Program-made: the position numbers and the translations under genes
Source: Tenggerimyces sp963762635
GTDB taxonomy: Bacteria > Actinomycetota > Actinomycetes > Propionibacteriales > Actinopolymorphaceae
NCBI GenBank assembly: GCA_963762635.1
Contig: CAVXLQ010000004.1
Location: forward strand, 496,001 to 560,000
Reading direction: 5' to 3'
Length of the DNA stretch: 64,000 bases
Notes under the pieces: model-generated
Databases searched by the model: none
Told to the model about the DNA's origin: nothing
What the model saw: the letters and a program-made list of their open reading frames with translations, nothing else
Shown: in pieces, positions 50,800 through 59,217 of the stretch
Layout: each line of letters starts with the position of its first letter
How positions within the stretch are numbered: position 1 is the first letter of the stretch

Positions 50800-51702
50800 A
50801 TGTCGGAGCATCAGGAGGAAGAGCCGAGACGGTCGCGGCGGCCGAACCGGTATCAGTGGGCGCTCGCGGGTCTACTGGCCGCGCTCGGCGTGGCCGCGTT
50901 CGGCTGGATGTGGCAGACCGGCCGGGCCGACAGCGCGATGTTGTTCGTCGGGTTGCCGATGCTGCTCGCGGTCGCGCTGATCCTCGCGCCGGCGGAGACG
51001 GGGCACGGGCGGGCGTTCCAGCTCACCACGGTCCTGCTGCTGGTGACCGCGGCGCTCTTCCACGAGGGCGCGATCTGCGTGATCCTCGCCGCGCCGATCG
51101 TGTACGCGGTCGTGCACGGCGTCGTGGCCGCCGTACGTGGACCGCACGCACGGCGGCACGGGCTGCTGCTGATCCCCGTTCTGCTGGTCGCCTCGCTCGA
51201 GGGCGCCAGCCCTGACCTCCGCATCGACCCGCACCAGGCCGTCACCGTCACGCGGACCGTCGCGCTCAGCCAGGCCGAGGTCCGGCAGCGCATGGAGCAA
51301 GGGCCGCGGCCGACGGACGTGCGGTCGCTCCCGCTCAAGGTCCTGCACGTTCCGATGCCCCACCACGTCGCGGGCGCGGGTCTCGACGTGGGCGACCGTT
51401 GGGTGTTCGAGTACCACGGCAGTGCGCACGGTCCCGGCGGCCTGACCAGAACGAGAGTCACCAGGACCACGCCGACCAGCGTCGAGTTCGTCGTCGAGGA
51501 GAACACCACGATCACCGCACGGTGGGTCGGCCTCGAGCGCGCGGTCGTCAGCTGGCAATCCACGAGCACAGCGCAGACCCAAGTGCGCTTGACGATGTGG
51601 TACGAGCGCAAGCTCGACCCGTCCTGGTACTTCGGCCCGCTGCAACAGGGCTTCATGCACGAAGGGGCGGCGTACCTGCTCGACTCGCTGGCGCTGCGAT
51701 GA
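50800..51702 (+). CDS. Membrane protein with extracytoplasmic C-terminal domain
   Basis: 300 residues. An Arg/Glu-rich N-terminus precedes about four helices (WALAGLLAALGVAAFGWMW, MLFVGLPMLLAVALILAP, QLTTVLLLVTAALFH, VILAAPIVYAVVHGVVAAV, LLLIPVLLVASLEGA). A C-terminal soluble domain of about 170 residues with SRPBCC/START-like beta strands follows (WVFEYHGSAHGPGGLTRTRV, SVEFVVEENTTITARWVGLE, WYERKLDPSWYFGPLQQGFM). ATG 50800 follows GGGAGGGG. Its stop overlaps the next start (ATGA). The function is unknown. Confidence 0.75.
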   Translation: MSEHQEEEPRRSRRPNRYQWALAGLLAALGVAAFGWMWQTGRADSAMLFVGLPMLLAVALILAPAETGHGRAFQLTTVLLLVTAALFHEGAICVILAAPIVYAVVHGVVAAVRGPHARRHGLLLIPVLLVASLEGASPDLRIDPHQAVTVTRTVALSQAEVRQRMEQGPRPTDVRSLPLKVLHVPMPHHVAGAGLDVGDRWVFEYHGSAHGPGGLTRTRVTRTTPTSVEFVVEENTTITARWVGLERAVVSWQSTSTAQTQVRLTMWYERKLDPSWYFGPLQQGFMHEGAAYLLDSLALR

Positions 51703-52997
51703 TCGTCCAGCGGTTCGCCACCATCCTCGTCACGATCGCCCTCGTCCTCCCAGGGATGTGGTTCGACCGTACGAAGCGCGGCCGTGCCGGTGCGCTGCTC
51801 GGGTTCATCGCGGCAGCCGTCGGCATCGCAGCCTTCCGTGAGCTCGCCGACGACGTCGATGGGTACGGATTCGCCCACGTGGACGGGGCGTTCCGCGGCA
51901 TGCCCGTCGACCTCTGGCTCGCGTGGGCGGTGCTGTGGGGCGCCTTCCCCGTGCTCTACCGGCGCGTGCTCCCGTTGCTCGTCGCCCTCGGCATCCTGCT
52001 CTGGATCGACCTCACCGCACTCCAGCTCCTCCGCCCGCTCGTCCAGCTGGAGACGAACTGGATCGCCGCCGAGCTGGTCTCGATGCTCGTCATCGCCCTC
52101 CCCGCGACGTTGGTCGGGCGCTGGACCGCCGACCGACGGCACCTCGGGGCGAGAGTCGCCTTACAGCTGGCGGTCTTCGCGGGCGCGACATTCTGGCTGC
52201 TGCCGACCGTCGCGTTCGAGTACGGCGACGGGGCCTGGGCCAATCTGATCGACCTCCCACGCTGGGCACTGCTCGCGATCGCGCAGCTCGCGCTCCTGCT
52301 CTCGCTGCCCGCCCTGCTCGCCGTGTACGAGTTCGCGGTCCGCGGCAACGGCACGCCCTACCCGTGGGACCCGCCCGACAGGCTCGTGACCACCGGTCCG
52401 TACGCCTACGTCGGCAACCCGATGCAGCTCAGCGCCATCGCCCTGCTGGCACTGCTCGCCGCGACGACGCGAAGCCTCGCGCTCGCCGCCGGAGCGGGAG
52501 CCGCGATCGCGTTCGGCATCGGCGTCGCCGACCCGCACGAACGGCACTACCTCGCGACCACGTACGGCAGGGCTTGGCGCACCTACCAGGCGATGGTCCC
52601 GAACTGGTGGCCCCGTCGGCGTCCCTACGCCGAAGGGCTGCCCGCGACGCTGTGGCTGGACGACAACTGCGCCGCCTGCCGGGCTGTCCGCGACTTCCTC
52701 GCGGCCCGCGACCCCCAGCGACTCGTCCTCACACCCGCGCACCTGCACAGACCGACGCTGTGGCGGGCGCTCTACGTCGGCAGCGACGGGCATCGCGAGT
52801 CCGGAGTCGCCGCGGTGGCACGCGGGCTGGAGCACCTCCAGCTCGGTTGGGCCTACGTCGGGTGGTTCCTCCGGCTGCCCGGTGTCAGGTGGCTGGCGCA
52901 GCTCGTGGCCGATGCGATGATTGCCGCACCCCACGCCGCGGCCGTGGGCCCAGCACGGGGAGGCGGATGTCCACCGACACCAAGCAGCGGTTGCTAG
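51699..52997 (+). CDS. Fusion of an isoprenylcysteine/phospholipid methyltransferase-like membrane domain with a DCC (DUF393) thiol domain
   Basis: 432 residues. About eight helices precede the ICMT/PEMT-like motif PYPWDPPDRLVTTGPYAYVG, NPMQLSAIALLALLAATT and HERHYLATTYGRAWRTYQAM. After that comes a roughly 110-residue domain beginning LWLDDNCAACRAVRDFLAAR. It has the CxxC and pattern of the DCC/DUF393 thiol-disulfide family, whose usual motif is DGxCxxC. I do not know this fusion from standard proteins. It would act in the membrane on a lipid or thiol substrate. It overlaps both neighbours in a three-gene operon ending with TetR. Confidence 0.75.
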   Translation: MIVQRFATILVTIALVLPGMWFDRTKRGRAGALLGFIAAAVGIAAFRELADDVDGYGFAHVDGAFRGMPVDLWLAWAVLWGAFPVLYRRVLPLLVALGILLWIDLTALQLLRPLVQLETNWIAAELVSMLVIALPATLVGRWTADRRHLGARVALQLAVFAGATFWLLPTVAFEYGDGAWANLIDLPRWALLAIAQLALLLSLPALLAVYEFAVRGNGTPYPWDPPDRLVTTGPYAYVGNPMQLSAIALLALLAATTRSLALAAGAGAAIAFGIGVADPHERHYLATTYGRAWRTYQAMVPNWWPRRRPYAEGLPATLWLDDNCAACRAVRDFLAARDPQRLVLTPAHLHRPTLWRALYVGSDGHRESGVAAVARGLEHLQLGWAYVGWFLRLPGVRWLAQLVADAMIAAPHAAAVGPARGGGCPPTPSSGC

Positions 52998-53605
52998 ACG
53001 GGGCGATCGAGGCGATCCGCGTCCATGGCATCGCGGGTGTGTCCGCGCGGACGATCGCGTCCGCCGCCGGGGCGAACCAGGCGCTGGTGTTCTACCACTA
53101 CGGCAGCGTCGACCAGCTGCTCGCGGCCGCTTGTACGGTGAACGCCGCCGAGCGGGTGGAGCGGTACGCCGAACGCTTCGAGGCCGTCGGATCGCTCCGT
53201 GAGCTGCTGGAGCTCGGCCGCCACATCCATGCCGAGGAACGCAAGCGTGGGAACGTCGCGGTGCTCGGCCAGCTCCTCGCGGGGGCGCAGACCGATCCGA
53301 AGCTCGGGCCCGCCGTCGCCGCGGCGCTGCGGCTGTGGATCGACCAGATCGAGCCGGTGCTCGGACGGCTGCTGCTCGGCACCCCGTTCGCCGAGGTCGC
53401 CGACGTTCCCGGCCTGGCCCGCGCGGTGTCCGCGGCGTTCATCGGGCTGGAGCTGTTCGAAGCGGTCGACGAAGCCGGCACCGCGCAAGCACTCGACGCG
53501 CTGGAGCAGCTGGCCATCCTGGTCGACGTGGTCGACGACCTGGGCCCGGTCGCGCGCAGCGCGCTGCGGCTGAAGATCAACCGGACCCGCAAACGGCGCA
53601 GCTAG
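52967..53605 (+). CDS. TetR-family transcriptional regulator
   Basis: 212 residues. The N-terminal HTH is TKQRLLDGAIEAIRVHGIAG then VSARTIASAAGANQALVFYH with YGSVDQLLAAAC. ATG 52967 lies inside the end of the membrane-enzyme gene (31-base overlap) after GGGGAGG. It is the third gene of the operon at 50800 and probably represses that operon through the three TTGAGC-N4-GCTCAA sites. Ligand unknown. The stop overlaps the convergent response regulator by four bases. Confidence 0.9.
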   Translation: MSTDTKQRLLDGAIEAIRVHGIAGVSARTIASAAGANQALVFYHYGSVDQLLAAACTVNAAERVERYAERFEAVGSLRELLELGRHIHAEERKRGNVAVLGQLLAGAQTDPKLGPAVAAALRLWIDQIEPVLGRLLLGTPFAEVADVPGLARAVSAAFIGLELFEAVDEAGTAQALDALEQLAILVDVVDDLGPVARSALRLKINRTRKRRS

Positions 53606-54207
53606 ATCCAGCCGTTCTCGTTGGCCATCCGGAACGCCTCCGCGCGACTCTGCACGCCGAGCTTCGAGGTGATGGCCGCGAGGTGGTTGCGGACCGTGCC
53701 CTGGGACAGCGACGTACGGCGGGCGATCACCGACACCGGGGTGTCGAACTCCGCGAGCCGCAGCACCTCCAGCTCCCGCTGCGTCAACGGGCACGGCGGA
53801 GCGGTCAGGGCGTCGGCGGCGAGCGCGGGATCGACGTACCGACTCCCCGCCTGGACGCGCCGGATCACGTCGGCCAACGTGCCGCCGGGCGACCCCTTCG
53901 GCACGAACCCCTTCGCCCCAGCTTCCAACGCTCGTTGCAGATGCGGCGGACGACCGCGCCCGGTCAGGATCACGACCTTGCAGTCCGGCAGGACCGTCGC
54001 GAGCTCGGCGGTGACTTCCAGCCCGTCGAGCTCCGGCATCTGCAGGTCGACGACCGCGACGTCCGGCCGGTGCGCCCGCGCCTCCTCGACCGCCGACCGG
54101 CCGTCGGACGCCTGCGCCACCACCTCGAGGTCGGGCTCGAGCGCGAGCAGCGCGGCGAGGGCGGAACGGATCAGCTCCTCGTCGTCGGCGAGCAGGACGC
54201 GGATCAC
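53602..54207 (-). CDS. NarL/LuxR-family response regulator
   Basis: 201 residues. The receiver domain has the acidic pair in VLLADDEELIRSALAALL, the phospho-acceptor Asp in VAVVDLQMPELDGLEV, conserved Thr in VVILTGRGR, and Lys in GFVPKGSPGGTLADVIRRVQ. The C-terminal LuxR HTH is PLTQRELEVLRLA...SLSQGTVRNHLAAITSKLGV. The GTG start overlaps the stop of the sensor kinase gene. It is the output partner of that kinase. Confidence 0.93.
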   Translation of the reverse strand: MIRVLLADDEELIRSALAALLALEPDLEVVAQASDGRSAVEEARAHRPDVAVVDLQMPELDGLEVTAELATVLPDCKVVILTGRGRPPHLQRALEAGAKGFVPKGSPGGTLADVIRRVQAGSRYVDPALAADALTAPPCPLTQRELEVLRLAEFDTPVSVIARRTSLSQGTVRNHLAAITSKLGVQSRAEAFRMANENGWI

Positions 54208-55328
54208 GAGGCCGCCGGAACGGCGATCGCGAGCGTGAACACGTCGCCCGTACGGTCCGTGCGCAGGCTGCCGCCGACGGTCGCGAGTCGCTCGGAGATC
54301 CCGCGCAGCCCGAAGCTCAGCCGGTCCGCGACCGCTGTCGCCGCGCCGTCGTTCGCGACCGTCATCCGCACCTCCGAGTCGTCCGTGCTCAGGGAGATCG
54401 TGCACCATCCGGCCGAACTGTGCCGCAGCACGTTCGTGCAGGCCTCCCGAAGCGCCAAGGCGAGCTGCGTCGCCGCCTCCTCCGAGAGCGTGACGTCCGA
54501 ACGCTCAACCGTGCAACGGATTCCCGCGTCCCTGAGCACGCCCTCGACCGCCGTCAGCTGGTCGTCGAGGTCGACCTTGCGGTAGCCGTGGACGGCCTCG
54601 CGGACCTCGCCGAGCGCGGTCGTCGCGAGATGCTGGACCTCGGCGGACTCGCTCGCGGCACGTTCCGGGTCGGCGCTGGCCAGGCGGGATGCCAGCTCCG
54701 CCTTGAGCGCGATCACCGCCAGTCGGTGGCCGAGCAGGTCGTGGACATCGCGCGCGAACCTGAGCCGTTCCTCGCTCACCGCGAGCAGGGCCTGCGCTTC
54801 CCGGCCGGCTCGTGCGGAGACGAGCAGGTTCCACAGCCAGAACGGGAGCAGCACCGCGACGGTGATCGTGCCGGCGACCGAGGCCGCGATCACGAGGTGG
54901 ACGAGCGGCGAACCGCCGGTCAGCGCACCGACCAGAACGGCGACGCCGACGACAGCGCCGGCCACGATCCAGCGGCCGATGCCGTCGAGCAGCAGAGGTA
55001 CGAAGCCCGCGGTCGCGCCGCCGACCCAGGCCCATGTGTAGCGGTCGTCGGCCCCGATGGGAGCGACCAGCACGATCGACAACGCCGTCGCCACCGCGAA
55101 GCCGATGGTGAACAGACGCCGACGCGCGACCGAGATCGACGGGGTCGCGACCGCGTACAAGGTGGCGCCGAACGCGACCGTCAGCAGCACCAGGCCGACC
55201 GCTCCGAGGGCCTGCCAGAGCGGGCGCGACTCGTTGACGACCGCGACAACGGGGACAGTGACGGAGCTCAGCCACAGCACGCCCACCACCGCGAGGATGG
55301 CGCGGCGCGCACCCGTCAGGTCCGTCAT
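54204..55328 (-). CDS. NarL-type sensor histidine kinase (HisKA_3)
   Basis: 374 residues. Five or six N-terminal membrane helices lack a large sensor domain. The HisKA_3 dimerisation box is RFARDVHDLLGHRLAVIALK (phospho-His in DVH). The ATPase domain has LALALREACTNVLRHSSAG (N box) and FGLRGISERLATVGGSL (G box). It resembles DesK-like kinases that sense membrane state. No ABC transporter is next to it; the upstream gene at 55339 is 10 bases away and may be cotranscribed. Confidence 0.92.
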   Translation of the reverse strand: MTDLTGARRAILAVVGVLWLSSVTVPVVAVVNESRPLWQALGAVGLVLLTVAFGATLYAVATPSISVARRRLFTIGFAVATALSIVLVAPIGADDRYTWAWVGGATAGFVPLLLDGIGRWIVAGAVVGVAVLVGALTGGSPLVHLVIAASVAGTITVAVLLPFWLWNLLVSARAGREAQALLAVSEERLRFARDVHDLLGHRLAVIALKAELASRLASADPERAASESAEVQHLATTALGEVREAVHGYRKVDLDDQLTAVEGVLRDAGIRCTVERSDVTLSEEAATQLALALREACTNVLRHSSAGWCTISLSTDDSEVRMTVANDGAATAVADRLSFGLRGISERLATVGGSLRTDRTGDVFTLAIAVPAAS

Positions 55329-55338
55329 CCAGCGGAGC

Positions 55339-56139
55339 CTAGTTCGTGAAGGTCACGACCTTCGGCATGCCGTGCACGATGTTGGGCGTGCCCTCGTGCT
55401 CGTCCGGGACGAAGTCGAGGAACGCGTACGAACCCGGGACCAGCCGGTGGACGCGCAGGAACGCGACCCGGCCGGGGGAGAGCGAGCCCAGGCCGCGCAG
55501 GCTCGGCTCGACGAACGGGGACGCCTCGCCGGTCGCGAAGAACCGCTGGACGTCGCCGTCGCTCGTCCCCTTCGCGACGCGCTGCAGGGCGAGCTCGTGG
55601 ATCTCGTTCGACAGGTTCGTGACGAGGAGCCTGTCGTCGGCGCGCAGGTGCTTCGGCGCGACGTACCTGGGCTCGCCGTGGACGTCCCGCATGGCGACGG
55701 CGGCGGCCGCGTGGGGTGCGCGGCCGGTGAACGAGCCGGTGACGCGGAGCCTGTCGAGGACAACCTGCTGTCCTGGAACGAAGAAGTCGTTCATATCGAA
55801 GAAGTGGTAGGTGCCCTTCGTCAGTGGCAGCGTGACGGAGACGGTCGTGTCGACGGACGGCGCGGCGCCGCCGACCAGCTCGGCGTGGCGCCCGAGCGAG
55901 CGGACGGCCTCCGCGGCGGTCGCCGGTCCGGAGGTGAGTGCACCTCGGAGGTCGGCGACGACCTGGTCGGTGCTGGCGCCGTTCCTCAGCCGGAACCCTT
56001 GCAGGTAGTGCAGGAACAGCGGCGCGTCGTCGGGCGTGCTGACGTCGAACGTCACCCAGCCGGCGCGCACCGAGTCCGGCAGGTCGAACCCGTCGGTCAG
56101 CGTCGTCAGCCGTCGGAAGGTGCGTGGGTCGTTGCTCAT
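55339..56139 (-). CDS. Hypothetical beta-rich protein
   Basis: 266 residues. It opens GFDLPDSVRAGWVTFDVSTP and ends RLVPGSYAFLDFVPDEHEGT...HGMPKVVTFTN, with two similar beta-rich halves (GTYHFFDMNDFFVPGQQ; GSYAFLDFVPDE). The pattern is that of a group of actinobacterial proteins with cupredoxin-like domains of unknown function. No copper-ligand set is obvious and there is no signal peptide. It could be cotranscribed with the two-component pair and be related to its signal. Confidence 0.65.
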   Translation of the reverse strand: MSNDPRTFRRLTTLTDGFDLPDSVRAGWVTFDVSTPDDAPLFLHYLQGFRLRNGASTDQVVADLRGALTSGPATAAEAVRSLGRHAELVGGAAPSVDTTVSVTLPLTKGTYHFFDMNDFFVPGQQVVLDRLRVTGSFTGRAPHAAAAVAMRDVHGEPRYVAPKHLRADDRLLVTNLSNEIHELALQRVAKGTSDGDVQRFFATGEASPFVEPSLRGLGSLSPGRVAFLRVHRLVPGSYAFLDFVPDEHEGTPNIVHGMPKVVTFTN

Positions 56140-56296
56140 GCCGTCCGTTGTACGGGGAACGGCCGCTGCCGTTCATCGGCGACGGCCGCCTACTTCGCGT
56201 GCTGGCGTTGCCTAAATCTGGTCGGCGCAGGTGTCGCGCGACCCGCCGAGGTCTATACCCGAGGTAATCCCTCGACCCTGACAGAGAGGACCAGCC

Positions 56297-56716
56297 ATGA
56301 ACAGCTTCGCCTCGTTCCTGACCGAGTACGAGGCCGCCCAGAACGCGTTCCTCAACGGCGACGCGTCGAAGTGGCTCGCGCTCGCGTCCCACAGTGCCGA
56401 GACGTCGATCTTCGGCGGCTTCGGTGGCTACGAGCTCGGCTGGGACGAGCTCGGGCCGCGGTACGAGTGGGCCGCCGCGCAGTTCCGTCCGAGTGGCGCG
56501 AAGAACACGCTCACGTACCTGCAGCAGCACGTCAGCGACGACACCGCGTACTCCGTGGCGCTGGAGCAGGCGACCGTGCTCTACGTGAACGGGACCGAAC
56601 CGGTGCCGCAGAACCTGCGCGTGACGATGATCTTCCGCAAGGAGGACGGTGAGTGGAAGATCGTCCACCGGCATGCCGACTTCTTGGTTCCGACCGGGCC
56701 GCCGCCTTCGGGCTGA
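56297..56716 (+). CDS. SnoaL/NTF2-like protein
   Basis: 139 residues: FASFLTEYEAAQNAFLNGDA, SIFGGFGGYELGWDELGPRY, and the C-terminal RVTMIFRKEDGEWKIVHRHADF of the DUF4440/SnoaL_3 fold. Such small cone-shaped proteins bind hydrophobic ligands or act as isomerases or hydrolases; the role is unknown. ATG 56297 follows AGAGAGGA. Confidence 0.85.
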   Translation: MNSFASFLTEYEAAQNAFLNGDASKWLALASHSAETSIFGGFGGYELGWDELGPRYEWAAAQFRPSGAKNTLTYLQQHVSDDTAYSVALEQATVLYVNGTEPVPQNLRVTMIFRKEDGEWKIVHRHADFLVPTGPPPSG

Positions 56717-56737
56717 GGTCCGGCAGGCTTGGCGCTC

Positions 56738-57373
56738 GTGGCCGAGGCACTGTGGGATCCGCCGACCGAGCTGGTCGTGAACCGGTGGTGGCGCGTCGAC
56801 TGGTGGCGTGACAACCGGTACGTCGCGTGGCATCTGACGTTCGAGGACTCGCCTGCCCTGCATGCGTTGGTGGCTTCGTACCAGGACGTGCTCGGGCGGT
56901 TCGGCGGCTTCGACCTGATCCCGCGAGACTGGCTGCACCTCACCGTGCACGGGGTCGGCGTGGCCTCGTCGCTCTCGCCCTCGGTCGTCGCGGACGTGGA
57001 ATCGTCCGTCCGGCAGCGGCTGGCCGACGTCGCGGCCGCGCCGGTCTCGTTCCATCGGGTCATGGCGCACCCGGAAGCCCTCGGCCTGTGCCCGACGCCG
57101 GCGTCGGTCGTCCACGCGGTGCGCGCCGCGGTGCGCGAGGGCGTGGCCGAGGTGCTGGGGACGGACGGGCTCGAGGACGTCGAGGGGTACGTGCCGCACG
57201 TCAGCTTCGGATACGTCGACGCGGCCCAGCCCGCGGCGCCCGTCCTCACCGCGCTGGACGCCGTCGACGTCGAGCCGGCGCAGGTGTGGGTGCGCGAGGT
57301 GTCCCTCCTCGAGATGCACCTCGAGGACGGCGTTCACCGCTGGCGGTTGCTCGCGACCGTTCCGATGCGCTGA
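56738..57373 (+). CDS. 2H phosphoesterase / 2'-5' RNA ligase-like protein
   Basis: 211 residues. The two HxT/S-type motifs are present: DWLHLTVHGVG and YVPHVSFGYVD, with the fold segments RYVAWHLTFEDSPALHALVA and VWVREVSLLEMHLEDGVHRW. The family hydrolyses or ligates cyclic phosphates of RNA or nucleotides. GTG 56738 or TTG 56729 may be the start; neither has a strong ribosome binding site. The end overlaps the convergent membrane gene by 40 bases. Confidence 0.82.
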   Translation: MAEALWDPPTELVVNRWWRVDWWRDNRYVAWHLTFEDSPALHALVASYQDVLGRFGGFDLIPRDWLHLTVHGVGVASSLSPSVVADVESSVRQRLADVAAAPVSFHRVMAHPEALGLCPTPASVVHAVRAAVREGVAEVLGTDGLEDVEGYVPHVSFGYVDAAQPAAPVLTALDAVDVEPAQVWVREVSLLEMHLEDGVHRWRLLATVPMR

Positions 57374-58392
57374 CCGAGGGCGGCGCCGAGGAAGCCGAAC
57401 GGGAGCCACCAGAACGGGAACAGGATCAGGCCCCAGCTGAAGTTGCGGAGGTTCTCGCCGACCGCGACGAGCGGGATGCCGTCGGCCGCGAAGATCAGGC
57501 TCGAGTCGACGTGGAACCAGCGGACTGCTTCGAGCAGCGCGACCGCGAAGAACATCAACGAGGTGAGGGCGGCGGCCCACACGGCGGTCTGCGCTCCGGT
57601 GCGGAACGAACGCGCGGCGAACGCCGTGACCAGCGAGCCGACGAGGAGCACCGGCACCGGGGCGAGGAACAGGAAGCCCACGATGCCGATGGACAGAGGG
57701 CCGACATCGTTCAACCCCGCTTGGGAAAGCACCCACAGAACCACGGCCAGTCCGACCGCCGTGCCGGCGCCGACGTAGAGAGCGAGGCGGCTGCCGACCA
57801 GGACGGGCGGCGGGTTGAGTACGAGCCACGCGGCACCGATCAACATGGCGGCGAGGAACACCACGGCCGTCGGGGACAGCTGCTGGGCGGCGATCGGGAA
57901 CTCGCTCAGGAAGTAGCCCGCCGCCGCGACACATGCGGCGACGGCGACCATCCCGACGGCGGTCACGACGAAGCCGGCCGGCGGAGACGCCTGCCGAATC
58001 CGGGGCGGGAACGCCGCCGCCCGGGCGCTGCTCACCGCGAAGGCCCAGCGCTCCGCCGGGTCGCGGATCTGGTCCAGCTCGGCGAGCATCGCGGCACCCC
58101 AGTCGCGCCGATGCCGCGGTGTGGCCGCGACCCCGGCCGCCAGGAGCTGCGCCGGCGCATCCAAGGTCGCCAGGTCGGCTCCGGTCCGCGCCCACCAGCG
58201 CCGCCACAGCAGCCGTACGGCGACGAACCACGGCAACGCGATGACGGCCGCCGCGATCAGCTGCTGGAGGTAGAAGCCGTCCTCGGGCGTGGCCGGGACG
58301 CCGCCGACGGAGATCGTGAAACCGGCGATCCAGCCGACCGCGAGCAGGGCGACGAGGGCGTACAGGACGGGCTCGCCGGCGCGGACCCTCAC
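57334..58392 (-). CDS. Polytopic membrane protein coupled to PadR
   Basis: 352 residues. Two N-terminal helices are followed by a hydrophilic helical segment (AQLLAAGVAATPRHRRDWGAAMLAELDQIRD; about residues 68-100) and then six or more helices. The WxxAMxAELxxI pattern is shared by actinobacterial membrane proteins cotranscribed with PadR regulators. The GTG start overlaps the PadR stop (GTGA). The function is unknown, perhaps a stress-responsive membrane factor. Confidence 0.72.
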   Translation of the reverse strand: MRVRAGEPVLYALVALLAVGWIAGFTISVGGVPATPEDGFYLQQLIAAAVIALPWFVAVRLLWRRWWARTGADLATLDAPAQLLAAGVAATPRHRRDWGAAMLAELDQIRDPAERWAFAVSSARAAAFPPRIRQASPPAGFVVTAVGMVAVAACVAAAGYFLSEFPIAAQQLSPTAVVFLAAMLIGAAWLVLNPPPVLVGSRLALYVGAGTAVGLAVVLWVLSQAGLNDVGPLSIGIVGFLFLAPVPVLLVGSLVTAFAARSFRTGAQTAVWAAALTSLMFFAVALLEAVRWFHVDSSLIFAADGIPLVAVGENLRNFSWGLILFPFWWLPFGFLGAALGQRIGTVASNRQR

Positions 58393-58706
58393 GACTCGCC
58401 TGCCGTCTGGTGAACCAGCCGGCCGACAGCGCGGTCGGTGGTCGCCGCGAGCTCGGTCGCGAGCGCGCGGCCAGGCCCGCTGAGCCGGTACAGATGGCGA
58501 TGCGGCCGGCCAGCCGGCGCCTCGTCCTCCCACTTGGTCTCGAGCAGCCCGCGGTCGGCCAGCCGCATCAGGATCGGGTACATCGACCCGGCCTTGATGT
58601 CGAGGCGCTTGCACAGCTCGTACCCGTGCTGCCAGATCGCCGGCGTCTCGGCCAGCGTGAGCACGATGGCAACGGTCTGCGGCGAGGGGCGGCGAGAGCG
58701 GATCAC
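58389..58706 (-). CDS. PadR-family transcriptional regulator
   Basis: 105 residues, the minimal PadR size. The winged helix contains LAETPAIWQHGYELCKRLDI, KAGSMYPILMRLADRGLLET and the wing WEDEAPAGRPHRHLYRLSGP. The last helix is for dimerisation. It controls its own operon with the membrane protein, most likely through the palindrome just upstream. Confidence 0.92.
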   Translation of the reverse strand: MIRSRRPSPQTVAIVLTLAETPAIWQHGYELCKRLDIKAGSMYPILMRLADRGLLETKWEDEAPAGRPHRHLYRLSGPGRALATELAATTDRAVGRLVHQTAGES

Positions 58707-58712
58707 CTCGTT

Positions 58713-58732
58713 AACTCTATATAGCTAGAGTT
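58713..58732. promoter_or_regulatory. PadR operator candidate AACTCTATATAGCTAGAGTT
   Basis: Perfect seven-base arms AACTCTA/TAGAGTT around TATAGC, seven bases upstream of the padR start codon. It also contains the -10-like TATAG, so a bound repressor would cover the promoter. Many PadR operators carry such A/T-rich symmetric sites. Confidence 0.65.
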
Positions 58733-58793
58733 CGTGCGTCTAGTCCAGGGCGACGATGGGGTGAGGGGCGCGCTGGTCAGCTGGGTTTGCGAG

Positions 58794-58837
58794 TTGCTTC
58801 AGGGATCTCGGCCTCTAAGCCGAGATCCCTGGAACAA
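58794..58837. repeat. Palindromic repeat, copy 1
   Basis: 19-base arms with two mismatches (TTGCTTCAGGGATCTCGGC and GCCGAGATCCCTGGAACAA) around CTCTAA. It is preceded by CAGCTGGGTTTGCGAG and followed by GTCCGGGC, both shared with copy 3. Confidence 0.75.
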
Positions 58838-58959
58838 GTCCGGGCGCCGCCACCGGCCCCTGCGGAGTAAAGGTGGGGTGGCTTGCGGGCCTCGAAGGGA
58901 GCACCCTCCACCGAAGAGGCCGCGCTGTCACGTGGGTGCCACGTACGTGTCGGATGGAC

Positions 58960-59003
58960 TTGTTGGAGGATCGCCGGCTTCTAAGCCGACACCTCTCCAA
59001 CAA
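58960..59003. repeat. Palindromic repeat, copy 2 (inverted orientation)
   Basis: Arms TTGTTGGAGGATCGCCGGC and GCCGACACCTCTCCAACAA with several mismatches around TTCTAA. Read on the minus strand it has the same flanking words (GAGTTGTT...AACAAGTCC) as copies 1 and 3. It starts 166 bases after copy 1. Confidence 0.7.
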
Positions 59004-59126
59004 CTCCCCGGCGCCACCTCTGACGAGGAGCCCGGCCACCCCACAGTTGATCTTCGTGCGATCTGAAGGGATTTGGGCGAGGGGCACCCTGGTCCCAGAG
59101 GTCGGCGTCCCAGCTGGGATTGCGAG

Positions 59127-59170
59127 TTGTTCCAGTGATCTCGGCCTCTAGGCCGACATCCCTGGAACAA
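59127..59170. repeat. Palindromic repeat, copy 3
   Basis: Arms TTGTTCCAGTGATCTCGGC and GCCGACATCCCTGGAACAA around CTCTAG, starting 167 bases after copy 2 and ending 47 bases before the merB stop. The 122-123-base spacers between copies show only limited similarity to each other. Similar chance reading frames cross the region on both strands but no gene is supported between 58733 and 59217. Confidence 0.75.
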
Positions 59171-59217
59171 GTCCGAGCCCCGGCCCGGTGGGTGAAGTTG
59201 CGCAATCGGTCCCGATC

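Noticed and set aside
58794..59170. CRISPR array, because of repeats at regular distance
   Set aside because: Only three copies, 122-123-bp spacers, one copy inverted, long palindromic arms with mismatches, and no cas genes in the window.
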